Of a stretch of 64,000 nt of DNA, positions 19,382-28,805 are shown one piece after another (positions within the stretch are counted from its first letter, which is position 1; the number at the start of each line of letters is the position of its first letter). The DNA is from Lepidodermella squamata (Eukaryota > Gastrotricha), in assembly GCA_047495785.1 (NCBI GenBank), contig JBLDXI010000001.1, forward strand, positions 4,960,001 through 5,024,000, given 5' to 3'. The notes below the pieces were generated by a model. The model searched no databases and had not been told where the DNA came from. It saw nothing but the letters and a program-made list of their open reading frames with translations. Both the position numbers and the translations under genes were made by a program.

Positions 19382-19470
19382 CTTAGTTTTTGGCGTTCGG
19401 CCTCATTTGCGGCTCGACATTATGATTTGAACGCCTCTACATGGCGCCCATGAGCTAGTCATCAAGCAGC

Positions 19471-19541
19471 GCATCGGTGGTTCAGTGGTAGAATTCTCGC
19501 CTGCCACGCGGGAGGCCCGGGTTCGATTCCCGGCCGATGCA
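19471..19541 (+). tRNA. tRNA-Gly (GCC), duplicate
   Basis: Identical to 13591-13661. Confidence 0.97.
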
Positions 19542-19631
19542 TCTGCGCCAAGTCACATTTTTGACGGAATGGCCTTCTGTTGGCGTGGAAGCGAGTGAGA
19601 AGCTATTCGAAGACCATCAACATTCGTGCAA

Positions 19632-19703
19632 TCCTTGGTAGTATAGTGGTTAGTATCCCCGCCTGTCACGCGGGAGACCAGGGTTCGATTCCCTGCCAAG
19701 GAG
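19632..19703 (+). tRNA. tRNA-Asp (GTC), duplicate
   Basis: Identical to 13752-13823. Confidence 0.97.
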
Positions 19704-19789
19704 CATTCATTTTTAAAGAAATTTATGTCATCATCTTTAAAGCCAGAAAAACTAGCGTCGCCTTTGAACTTGTCGGCAAAATTGTTCAC

Positions 19790-19870
19790 GACGCAGAAGG
19801 GATTCGAACCCTCGCGGGCAGAGCCCAATGGATTAGCAGTCCATCGCCTTAACCACTCGGCCACCGCGTC
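19790..19870 (-). tRNA. tRNA-Ser (GCT), duplicate
   Basis: Identical to 13910-13990. Confidence 0.96.
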
Positions 19871-19980
19871 TTGCCAGGTAAGCCATCTGACAAGTGCTGC
19901 CTGAAGTTTTGCAGATGATGATGGTCAGCTAGATGTTGATAATAGACCGCTGTCGAATTTTGTGTTTAACCGCGAAATCA

Positions 19981-20052
19981 GCCACGGTAGTATAGTGGTT
20001 AGTATTCCTCGTTGTGGCCGAGGTGACCCTGGTTCGACTCCAGGCCGTGGCA
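19981..20052 (+). tRNA. tRNA-His (GTG), duplicate
   Basis: Identical to 14101-14172. Confidence 0.96.
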
Positions 20053-20153
20053 GAGTCACACAGAACTCGAGACAGTGGCAGGCGGTTCAATTTTTTTGAA
20101 TTTATCATTGAGAAAGTTTAGCTGGTTTTTGTTATAGCCAAAAAGCTTACAGC

Positions 20154-20226
20154 TGATTCGGGCCGGGATTGAACCGGCGACCTTCTGCGTGTTAGGCAGA
20201 TGTGATAACCACTACACCACCGAACC
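20154..20226 (-). tRNA. tRNA-Val (AAC), duplicate
   Basis: Differs from 14274-14346 at one base (20186) and has a fully paired anticodon stem. Confidence 0.97.
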
Positions 20227-20318
20227 GGCACGTTGGCACAGCTTTGACCAGCAATCTTCAATTCTTCGGGTCTCTGTGCTACTTACGTACTGGGTGGATA
20301 CGCCTAAAAAACTGTCAT

Positions 20319-20401
20319 GTCAGAAGTGGGATTCGAACCCACGCCAGTAGAAACTGACTGTGACCTGAACGCAGCGCCTTGGACCGCTCGGCCATCCTGA
20401 C
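20319..20401 (-). tRNA. tRNA-Leu (CAG), duplicate
   Basis: Identical to 14439-14521. Confidence 0.93.
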
Positions 20402-20573
20402 GGGATGTTGGAATGTATTGATATCCCGCAGACGACATTTTGCAAAGCTAGCATATTGCAAGCGAGTCTGGCAAATAGCAAAATAGTTTACCCGTTGCCA
20501 ATTGCCAATATGAAACTAGCCAGTAACGTCGATCAGGGTCTATCGTTTCTGAAACTGCCGAAGAAGCACTCAA

Positions 20574-20655
20574 GTCGCTATGCCCGAGTGGTTAAGGGGT
20601 CTGACTAGAAATCAGATGCGGTCTCCGCGCGTAGGTTCAAATCCTACTGGCGACG
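20574..20655 (+). tRNA. tRNA-Ser (AGA), duplicate
   Basis: Identical to 14694-14775. Confidence 0.96.
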
Positions 20656-20730
20656 ACAGTTTTTGCATAACACTGACATTTTATTCGGCAGCTAGCCTCC
20701 AGAACAGTCCTCACATGTCACATTCGTCAG

Positions 20731-20802
20731 GCGTCAGTGGTGTAACGGTCAGCATGGTTGCCTTCCAAGCAGCCGATCCGGGTTCGACTCCCGGCTGACG
20801 CA
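20731..20802 (+). tRNA. tRNA-Gly (TCC), duplicate
   Basis: Identical to 14851-14922. Confidence 0.96.
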
Positions 20803-20869
20803 CACGTTTTAGCAACATGGCTGCTAGTTACAGGATTAAAGCTGACCTTCCCAGAACCAGTGTGCGAGA

Positions 20870-20941
20870 GGTTCCATGGTGTAGCGGTTAGCACTCTGGA
20901 CTCTGAATCCAGCGACTCGAGTTCGATTCTCGATGGGACCT
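20870..20941 (+). tRNA. tRNA-Gln (CTG), duplicate
   Basis: Differs from 14990-15061 at 20930 and has a fully paired T stem. Confidence 0.97.
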
Positions 20942-21029
20942 TGACAATATTTTTTTCAAGCAAACTTTGCACTCCACTGCTGCGATCGTTGTAGTCACCA
21001 GTTTGTGAAGATTTTCTTGCACTAGCCTA

Positions 21030-21101
21030 GGGGGCATAGCTCAGTGGTAGAGCGTCTCATTCGCATTGTGAAGGTCTCGGGTTCAATCCCCGATGCCTCC
21101 A
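21030..21101 (+). tRNA. tRNA-Ala (CGC), duplicate
   Basis: Identical to 15150-15221. Confidence 0.92.
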
Positions 21102-21116
21102 GTTGGCAATTTTTTC

Positions 21117-21554
21117 CATTCAAGTGCGATTTCTAATTGCTAGTATAATTAATTAATCAGTTACGATTTTGTCACAATCTTTTTTCTACATACGTCTTGG
21201 CGAACACAATTTGTCATATTTTGGCTCCGATCGTTATCGACATAATTCACTTTCGATTTATTGGCACCGGAAATAAACGACGCAATCACCGCTTGTAAGT
21301 CGCGTGCCGAGCAGCCATATTTGATTCGAAGAAACATCATGTGCTCACTATATAACTACTTGAACAGTACTTGACATTTCTGCTAAATAATTGCACAGCT
21401 AGGGCGCGATGCAAGCTATAGCTTGCAACTTGCGGCCCGCAACGTGTAGCGTACAGCCTGCAACGTGCAGCTTGCAGTCCGAGCCCTGGCGCTTAAATAG
21501 CCCGATACAGCCGGAAATGGGTCATTCGCAACAAATTCTACGATAAATACGACA
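21117..21554. other. upstream region of paralogue A
   Basis: It contains GC-rich imperfect repeats of CTTGCAACGTGCAG type near 21410-21480 and a weak TATA-like CTTAAATAG near 21492, about 60 bp before the inferred ATG. Confidence 0.4.
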
Positions 21555-23628
21555 ATGATCCGCAATATTGCTGCTAAATCAAAGGTAATCTACTGGTTAT
21601 TACTACTTTAATCGATTGTTACATGTACTATTATCGGTGATTGTATAACAAATATACGATGAACCGTCGATAAGAATGATGTTAATTAATAATCTTTGTG
21701 TAATTAAATTATTTGTGGTGAAATTGTCATTTGGAAAGTAGCCAAATGTGAGTTTGTCTTGTGATATAAAGTAAATTAATTTACTTGATAATATCCATAA
21801 TACAGTCAGAAATGTGACGCTTTTTTTAAATCGGCAGCCTACTACAATTCCTACAATTGGGTAATCTTTCATCGGTTCTCAAAATTTGAACCGCTAAATT
21901 GAGGTTGATTTGCTTGTCAATTGCGGCGTTTTCTCTTGCTGTTAATCGAGTGGGCACCACAGCATGACGAAAGTATTTTCATGCCCGCTAACTCCTAGGC
22001 AGGTTGGCTTTTGCCGAGCAAATCAATCATTGCTATTTGTCGCTGAGCTATATGATTCGATGATTTTTTATTGTCTCGTTGAGGCGTGTCGCTTCATCAA
22101 TCGGTCATTCGGTCAACAGATGATTCATAATCGAATTACGATTATTTCGGGACTTATCGAAAAATTAATAACAAACAAGTCGTGCTGGTCTATTTTATCA
22201 CTATTATTATAGCCACTATTATAGCCACTATTATATATTATTATAGCACGACAATCAGGCGTATTATTAGGACTGAGAGTGCGGGCGTTTTGATCGCTAG
22301 CTCACGATTATCGGTAGCTGAGTGAGCCATTTTTTCGCCCAGAGACGCATCTAGCCTGGCATCTAGCCTTCTCATGCTATTAGTCTTTGCGGTTGCAATC
22401 ATTGCTTTTGTGCTACGGAAGCTGGTTTTAAGAATGAACGTATCCAAGGCAACCTTGGGCAATTTAAAGTTAGAGGCCGTTGTGAATTGATTCTAAAATT
22501 GTGCACTGTTTTTAGTTACTCCTGAATTTCGCTCCTCCGAAAATCGGACGTGAAGCTACGTATGGAGCGCTGAAAGCATACTGCAATGCCGGTAATTTCG
22601 AACAAGCTTCGATCTACCTTCGCGTCGCTGAGCCCAGCGACTTGACGCCCAGCCTGCAGAACCTTCGCGCGCTCATGGAGCCGCAAATTATCGCCGGCGG
22701 TCTGTTCCAATCGCCGGAGAAGATGAAGCAGTTGTTCGCTGCCAACAAGGTTGCGGTCGATATTGCCCTCAAGCGATCAAAGGCTGAACTGGCACCCATT
22801 GGCCGTTTCCGTGGCCTTGCGATGCTGATTGGCTCGATTGGTGATGAATTGCAGCTTCGCCGCGATTTCGCTGATCAGCTGGGTCGACTTCAGAGCCGCA
22901 ATCGAGTTGCTTCGTTCGCCTTTTTCAACGAATTGATGGCCACGGCGCTGATCTACAGCGGCAAATTAGCTGAAATTCGGCTTTCTCTAGGTATATTTTT
23001 CAAATACTAGATTATCGAAATGTTCGCATGTTGTGAGAAAATTTGCGGTTTCACTTTTAGCTGCCGGACATTCTTCTAGAACTTCGAGTATTTCCTAGTA
23101 TTATTCATTTATTTCGGGGTCTTCAGATTTATTTTCATTCAGCTTTTCAGCCCCTTGTAAAAGGTATACATTGTTTTTCATGCTGAGCATTAATTGAAGG
23201 GGTCACCTCGCGCACGATTCTCCCCAAAGCCTTAAAATGGCTCTGTTAAAAAATTAAAAATAATAAAAAAAATTAATAAGATGTGATGCCTCCTAAAGAG
23301 AGCTTTCAGTAAAGGCGCCGAATAGAAAATTTTTAACTTTATAGAACAAATTTAATTTAATTTTGATTATGGGCCGTTCGAGTTAACACTTTGTTTTCGC
23401 ATTTTAGCCTCTAAATTGGGCGCTGATTTGCTGATGGCAATTATGGACAATCGCGATCTGCCGCCCGAAGTCGAGCAGCTGCTGTTCGAAGAACTGAAGG
23501 CCCGCGAAGCCGACATCATGGCGGCGATCAATGCAGCCGCTCGCTGGCCGAAGATCCTCGCCTGGATCGATGCTTTCGGCTTCACGCCCAAAGAATTGTT
23601 GGCTTTCATTCTCGGCTTACTGCTTTAA
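21555..23628 (+). CDS. unidentified protein, tandem paralogue A
   Basis: Three exons are inferred: 21555-21584, 22516-22990 and 23408-23628, with GT-AG borders and matching phase, giving about 241 residues. The first ten residues (MIRNIAAKSK) are basic, which would suit a mitochondrial leader. The next stretch TYGALKAYCNAGNFEQASIY resembles a pentatricopeptide-type helical hairpin, but one match is weak evidence. The rest is helical, and the extreme C-terminus is hydrophobic (ELLAFILGLLL). The second and third exons share order, splice phase and sequence with the gene at 24365-26840: RRDF...RNRV, AEIRLSLA/ADIRLALA, FEELKAREADI. I do not recognise the family. The large first intron (931 bp) is unusual here. 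Confidence 0.65.
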
Positions 23629-24082
23629 AAAATGCCACAAGACTTCTAAATTAAGCTATCAAATGTGCATCCTGCCTTTTCTATAATCTCGAGACATTTT
23701 CGTATAATATATATCACTTTTATTACTGTTTTTATTTTGCCTCGTGGGATAGCTGCTATAGTAGTCATTAAGGAACTGCGCTAGATCCGCAGACTTGGTT
23801 TTACTAAAAGGTGGATGAAATTCCCGGTCTTCGTGATGCTACAATACATCAGTCATTATTACAACAGTACAATCGACTACGGCACTTTCTGTTTTTGCGT
23901 CTTTTAATAAAAAAAATTCAAATGCCACCTTCGTCTGAGCTTTTCTTTGATCGGTCATTTAATGTCGCAGGGAATTAATTGCTGCAATCGAAGAAAGTGA
24001 AAGAAGAATTGCGCTTTTTCACTTGCGCCGTTTTAGCGCACTGATTTCTTATAGTTATGAATTGCAAGGCGTTATCTTATCT
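23629..24082. other. intergenic, 3' flank of paralogue A
   Basis: No gene seen. An AATAAA-like word lies near 23905. Confidence 0.4.
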
Positions 24083-24156
24083 GGCCGCTTAGCTCAGTTG
24101 GTTAGAGCGTCGTGCTAATAACGCGAAGGTCGTGAGTTCGATCCTCCCAGTGGCCA
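24083..24156 (+). tRNA. tRNA-Ile (AAT), solitary copy
   Basis: Differs from 18920-18993 by one base in the T stem. T6 follows. It sits between the two paralogues, 3 kb beyond the array. Confidence 0.93.
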
Positions 24157-24289
24157 CATCACTTTTTTATTTTTATAATTGCTGAGACATTGCTACGCCA
24201 CGGCAAATCCAACCGCCAGCAGTCAACAACCATCGGCTAGGAAGATGCGGCAACCTGCTAGCAACCTGCAGCCGGCGGTAGTCGCGCAC

Positions 24290-24297
24290 TATATAAG
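24290..24297 (+). promoter_or_regulatory. TATA box of paralogue B
   Basis: TATATAAG lies 75 bp before the inferred ATG at 24365. Confidence 0.45.
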
Positions 24298-24750
24298 GCG
24301 CCACGCATGGGACCGCCGTTAATAAATCATCCAATAAATCAACCGTTAATAAATCAACACCGCCATGTATCGCCGCATTGCTAATGCCGTCAATTCTCAG
24401 GTAACTAAACCGATCTTGCTTAATTACATTTTCAAACGATTTTATTTGTGTTTTTTTTAGAAATTCAGCCGGATTAAAGGAGCTGAATCGCTGAAGATTA
24501 TCGAAACGTACAAGAATAAAGATCCAGAACGAGTCGTGATGACGATTCGCACCACTGAGCAGCACCACTTGCCGCCCAGCTTTCAACGCCTGCGATATGA
24601 CGTGGAGACGCGTATTCAAAACGGCGATGGTTATCAATCAAAGGCGAAGATTGCTCAGCTGTATGCCGCAGAGAAAGTAGCCTTTGAAATGGCTACTGAA
24701 AATGCCCGCGTTGAATTGAGCAAGCCTCATCGTTGGTACGATGCTGTCGA

Positions 24751-25924
24751 AGACGAGCCGCGAACCTCGGACCGAATCCCGCTTTTGTGTTTCTACATCG
24801 ATCTATCAATGCTATACATATGCCTGGCTATGTTGGGCGAGGGAGTTGTGTTTGTATTCTATCGGAAAAGTAGGGACCAAAGACGCCGCCAGGAAGTGCC
24901 GGATTGGGCTTACAGCATAGCAGCTCTCATCGCGCCAATTTTCAAGGTCCGGAAACCTAGAAAGCCAGAGGGTTGTGGCGTGCAGCTTTCCGAGCCAGAA
25001 AATATGTTGCTCAGCAATTACTACTCAATTTTCCCGAAGACTGCCATTTCGGGAAGTTCATCCAGCAGCCTTCATGTGGGCGGTGAAGAATCAGAGCGTG
25101 AGTTATTCGGAAGTGAAGCTGTTGAGGTGGAAAGACGCCAGGCTTTGGAGAATTTTCGAATCCAACGTTGGGAATTTCTGGCCAATGTTATATGGATAGA
25201 TGTGTTCTTGCGTTTTACGTAATATTCATTGTTGTGACGCCCATTTTTCTGTTTTATGTTGTGCCGACGAATTACAGCTATTTGTTCTATGAAGATCCTA
25301 TACCCAACCAGTAGACTGATGTATTCTTTCGACTATGAATCGCTCGAGTAATCATTTTGAAGCGCTTTTGTCTTCAAATAAAGCTCGTGAATTTTCCTAT
25401 TGCCAGAGTTGGCATGTTGTCGCGGGTAATGATTGCCAACTCTCAAACGGAGAGCGTGTCAGAGTTGCTGACAAATCAAAGTTTGAAAGCAGAAATCAAA
25501 GTTTGATCCATCCACGATCCCATCACAACTCGAAACGTTGTACATTTCGAAAAAGCCAGCTGAGCTTTGGAGTGGGCATCGCCAGATTGTCGAGATTCAA
25601 GATGTTGACATCAATGAAAGGGTGGTGGACAATGCGGGGCCCATTAGTCAACATTTGTTACAGCGATTCGAACCTTCAGCCAGTCAGAGCAGGAGCAAAA
25701 CAAAGGCGTTTCAGATGAAGAACATATAAGGACGATGGATTGAGAAAAATTAGCCCCAACTAGACATAAACATGCCCTTAGATGGACCTTGGATGCGTGA
25801 ATTTTGTGAAATCCTGGACTATTGCCTTCGAAGGAGCCGTCCGGCCGCACGCAATGCAAGAGATAGGCGGACCTCTGCCGGCCGCCAAAGTGAGCATCGG
25901 CGGCCGCATGCGGCCGGAAAAACG
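24751..25924. other. insert in paralogue B, left part, possible gene fragment
   Basis: It has no counterpart in paralogue A. It holds open segments with hydrophobic stretches (LSMLYICLAMLGEGVVFVFY near 24810) and a short frame near 25193-25313 with a membrane-like segment ending YEDPIPNQ. These may be exons of a captured, unrecognised gene. The assignment is weak. Confidence 0.35.
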
Positions 25925-26295
25925 GGGTTTGAGAACCACTATAGCGTTCTCATTTTGTTTTACTCATAGATTATGTAGCCATTATTTTTTACTGTTATGC
26001 GTTTTGCAAAGGCAAACACACACACACACACACGTTTTATTATACGACAATAAAATCGCTGTCTGTGCAACAAAACAAACAGCAAGCAAAATAATAAAAA
26101 ATGCGCCTTAATAATTTTCGACTTGAAATGTGTCGAAAGCTGATTGGCTCGCGTCAGTGACTCAAAACAACAGAATTCGTCTATAAAAGGAAGAAAACGA
26201 AGAGCGCCGCGCGCAGAGGCCAGCGCGGCCCTAAGGAAGAGGAGGAAGATGGAAGAATAGGGAAGAAAGGAAGATAAGAGACGGAAGAGGAAGAT
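25925..26295 (+). mobile_element. dispersed repeat, copy 1
   Basis: It matches 41395-41745 in inverted orientation. Conserved blocks are a GC-rich core (GCGCCGCGCGCAGAGGCCAG), a purine-rich GGAAGA tract, CTATAAAAGGAAGA, a CCAAT-type GATTGGCTCG and ATGCGCCTTAATAATTT. The CCAAT and TATA motifs sit in promoter-like order. No coding region was seen, so it looks like a non-autonomous element or solo LTR. A CA microsatellite (26015-26033) interrupts it. Confidence 0.75.
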
Positions 26296-26840
26296 CACGG
26301 AGCCGATTAAGCTGAGTAACCGTGAGTTCACCCTCCGCCGAGATCTCCCTGATGAGATGGGTAAACTTCTAAACCGCAACCGAGTCGGCTCGACGGACAT
26401 GTTTAAAGCGATAATGGACTCATCACGATTCGACTGCAAGCCGTTGGCAGACATTCGCCTTGCCCTAGGTAAGTTATTAACTGGTCAATAGAGAACAGTA
26501 ATGTAAGATACAAAGCTTGCTCAATAGAGACATTTTCGAAATTTATTATCTGTGTATTTTCCCTTTTTGCTTCTTGAATCCTCACGACGTCTGTTACTTA
26601 TTTTTGTCATTGATTCATCTAGCTGAAAAACTCGGCCCCGATGTTTTGGTGGCGCTCTTGGAAGGCCGCGCTTCTAAGCAACAGCAGCAGCAGCTGTTCG
26701 AAGAGCTGAGAGCTCGCGAGGCAGAAATTGCGGCCGCTATCGCCGTTGCAGCTCGCCATCCGAACTTCTGGGCTTGGATCTCGGCTCTTGGCATCACGCC
26801 GAAAGACCTGCTGGCCATCATTCTCGCTCTTCTGCTGTAA

Positions 26841-27540
26841 AAAGACAATCGTGCAATATGTGAATTTTAAACTGATCTTGCTTTATCGATAAGCTCCGTA
26901 TTTTTGACATTTAGAGAGTTGAATCTTGACATTCAGTGGATATCAAAACACGTGTATTTCATGTTATGGGTCTGCCAATTTCTACTGTCTACTAGTATAC
27001 CTAGTCGCTGATTCTTATCTACATCTCAACTTGCCTGTCAAGTATAAACCGTTGAAGCATGAATATGGTCCAATAGCTATTCGCCGTGCTCTCTTCATCA
27101 TGTGCCTTATTGTTTTTATCCATCAAGAACTGCTGTGTAAAATAAAGCCTGGATAATTTGCCAAAAGTTCCGATTTTTCGATAATACCATTCATTTTCTA
27201 AGGCTACAAGTTTCGAATTTCATGTCGCCATTTGGTCCGTTTGGTCCGCCCCTACTGCTGCAGTCATTTGAGCAAAAAAGGATAACTGTTGCAAATAAAT
27301 TCGAGTTAACAGCGATTCTCTCAGCCAAAGTCGCGTTATATTATATTATGAAATATTATGAAACTCCATAAGGTAGCCTTTCTCTTCTGAACTCATCAGC
27401 CCAACCAGTCTAGGGTTTCGAAGTTCCAGAAATTGCCATCGTCACCTTTTATAGCAAAAACTACATAATTTATTTTCCAACAATACAAAATCATCAATTT
27501 GCCGGAATTTTATTTCAAATCAATCGATTAATTAAATGCG
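26841..27540. other. intergenic
   Basis: A 76-codon plus-strand frame (26926-27156) contains a hydrophobic segment but has no ATG-supported start or family match. I do not call it a gene. Confidence 0.4.
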
Positions 27541-28251
27541 TCAGCGCCATAGCCAAAAAGTTGCAATCAACAGGCAAGAAAGTGCCAATAAAATAAGTTT
27601 CCGATTGCGCCGTTTCGCATAATCCCGCTTGACCATGGCCAAAATGCCGTCAGCTTGCTTCATAGTCGCAGCTAGTTCACTGCTGTTATCAATCACGTAA
27701 TCTGCTAGCCGTCGTTTTTGGGCCAGCGGCATCTGCGAAGTCAGCCTATTTCTCGCATCCGGCTCGGCTATATCCGGGTTCCGCCGCATCAGCCGCATAA
27801 GTTGTTCCTCGGGCGGCTCGCAGGACACGACTATTACCGAGTCGAAGAATCGCCGCAGCAACGAGCCCGCTTCGAACAGCTGCGGAACCTCGACTACGAC
27901 AACGGAATCCGACTTCAGGAACCCAGTTGAGATCGATGTGATAAGCTGGCGCAGCAGTTGGCCGTACACTTTCGGCCACACGATTTTTTCGAGTTGCCGC
28001 TTTCTCGCCGCGTCGCCGAATACGATTTGGCCGAGATAGCGCCGGTTTAATGAACCATCGGCCTGCAGCAATTGGTCGCGGTGTTCGGGGAAGGCGTCGA
28101 GCACCTGCTGCAGCCCGGGTGTGCCGGGTGCTAGGGCAGCGGCGCCCATTTGATCCGTGTCTAGGACGAGGCAGCCGGCGCTGAGCCAGTGCCGGGCCAC
28201 CGTCGACTTGCCGCATGCCACATTGCCGGTTAGACCGACAAAAATAACCAT
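27541..28251 (-). CDS. DCAKD: dephospho-CoA kinase domain protein (DCAKD-like)
   Basis: Intronless, 236 residues from the ATG at 28251. Dephospho-CoA kinase phosphorylates the ribose 3'-hydroxyl of dephospho-CoA with ATP, the last step of CoA synthesis. The N-terminus carries the P-loop (GLTGNVACGKST, residues 6-17). The family motif around D-T-D-Q (LDTDQMG) follows, then RRYLGQIVFGD and VVVEVPQLFEAG, then RLTSQMPLAQKRRLADYVIDN. The C-terminus has a basic stretch and a membrane helix (ILLALSCLLIATFWLW), matching DCAKD, which is membrane anchored and thought to be mitochondrial. A TTTTGTAG acceptor lies 11 bases before the ATG. It is downstream of XRCC4 on the same strand. Confidence 0.92.
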   Translation of the reverse strand: MVIFVGLTGNVACGKSTVARHWLSAGCLVLDTDQMGAAALAPGTPGLQQVLDAFPEHRDQLLQADGSLNRRYLGQIVFGDAARKRQLEKIVWPKVYGQLLRQLITSISTGFLKSDSVVVVEVPQLFEAGSLLRRFFDSVIVVSCEPPEEQLMRLMRRNPDIAEPDARNRLTSQMPLAQKRRLADYVIDNSSELAATMKQADGILAMVKRDYAKRRNRKLILLALSCLLIATFWLWR

Positions 28252-28805
28252 CAGTAACAAGTCTACAAAATATATTAAAAATCATATAATGGTGAGAACA
28301 TTGAAGTAATTTAAATTTACTGTAAGAATTCTTCAAAATCAGTGAGGAAACATGGAAAACGCAGTATTGGCGTAAAATTTGATTAAAATCGATTAAATTT
28401 TTCAGAGATTTGGAATGTTCAATTTTTCGAATTTTGACATTGCGAAAGCCCGAAGACATAATATGAGAGTTTCTGCCATACCTGAGAACAGTCCATTAAT
28501 CGTCTTCATTTGATGATTTCCCATATTTCGGCTGATATTCTTTCGGATTTTCTTTCGGTGACAAAATTGCATTTACCAGCGGCAGTGTTTTTATTTCTCA
28601 AATAATTTGTCAGAAAAAATTATGACGACAAGAAATTGTAAAAGAATTCAGCATGTTTAAAGAAAATCACTTGAATATTTCAACAAAACGCGAATTTGTT
28701 GAGAAGCGGAATAACATCACTACTTGCAGTCATAAAATTGCGACAGAAAAAATCGGTAACAAAAAATTGTCAACAGAAAATTGGAATATAATAAATATAG
28801 ATAGA

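Larger units (their letters stand above)
13591..21116. other. tRNA gene array, 43 intact genes plus 2 broken copies
   Basis: About 7.5 kb is occupied almost entirely by tRNA genes on both strands, one every 120-230 bp. Isotypes present are Ala, Arg, Asn, Asp, Cys, Gln, Glu, Gly, His, Ile, Leu, Lys, Phe, Pro, Ser, Thr, Trp, Tyr and Val. Only Met is absent. Nearly every gene is followed by four or more T within about 25 nt, as expected for Pol III termination. The weak cases are the two His copies and the second Ala-AGC. Confidence 0.95.
19471..21116. repeat. 1,646-bp direct segmental duplication, copy 2
   Basis: Second copy of 13591-15236. The left breakpoint is exactly at tRNA-Gly. The right breakpoint lies in the T run after tRNA-Ala-CGC. 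Confidence 0.97.
24365..26840 (+). pseudogene. unidentified protein, tandem paralogue B, split by inserted DNA
   Basis: Exon 1 is 24365-24400 (MYRRIANAVNSQ), exon 2 opens at 24461, and the last exon is 26623-26840. Exon 2 matches paralogue A up to about 24750 (AAEKVAFEMATENARVEL against AANKVAVDIALKRSKAEL). The match resumes at about 26292 (REFTLRRDL...RNRV) and runs to the donor at 26468. The roughly 1.5 kb between has no counterpart in A, and its frame from paralogue B ends at 25222. The terminal exon is intact and ends DLLAIILALLL. Either the insert destroys the gene or it is removed as a new intron. I see only weak splice sites at its edges, so pseudogene is my preferred reading. Confidence 0.6.

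Noticed and set aside
13673-20994. Many 60-130 residue ORFs across the tRNA array
   Set aside because: They are readings through tRNA genes (recurrent phrases arise from conserved tRNA arms) and are duplicated only because the tRNA block is duplicated.
13591-21116. A CRISPR-like or satellite interpretation of the regularly spaced repeats
   Set aside because: The repeated units fold as distinct tRNA isotypes on both strands, with different anticodons and Pol III terminators.
24536-25222. A single 228-residue membrane protein starting at 24536
   Set aside because: Its first 70 residues belong to paralogue B, as alignment with paralogue A shows. The remainder is inserted sequence, so the frame is chimeric.
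27718-28459. Alternate-frame ORFs over DCAKD, including a 237-codon frame
   Set aside because: The P-loop kinase frame explains the region and the others lack recognisable motifs.
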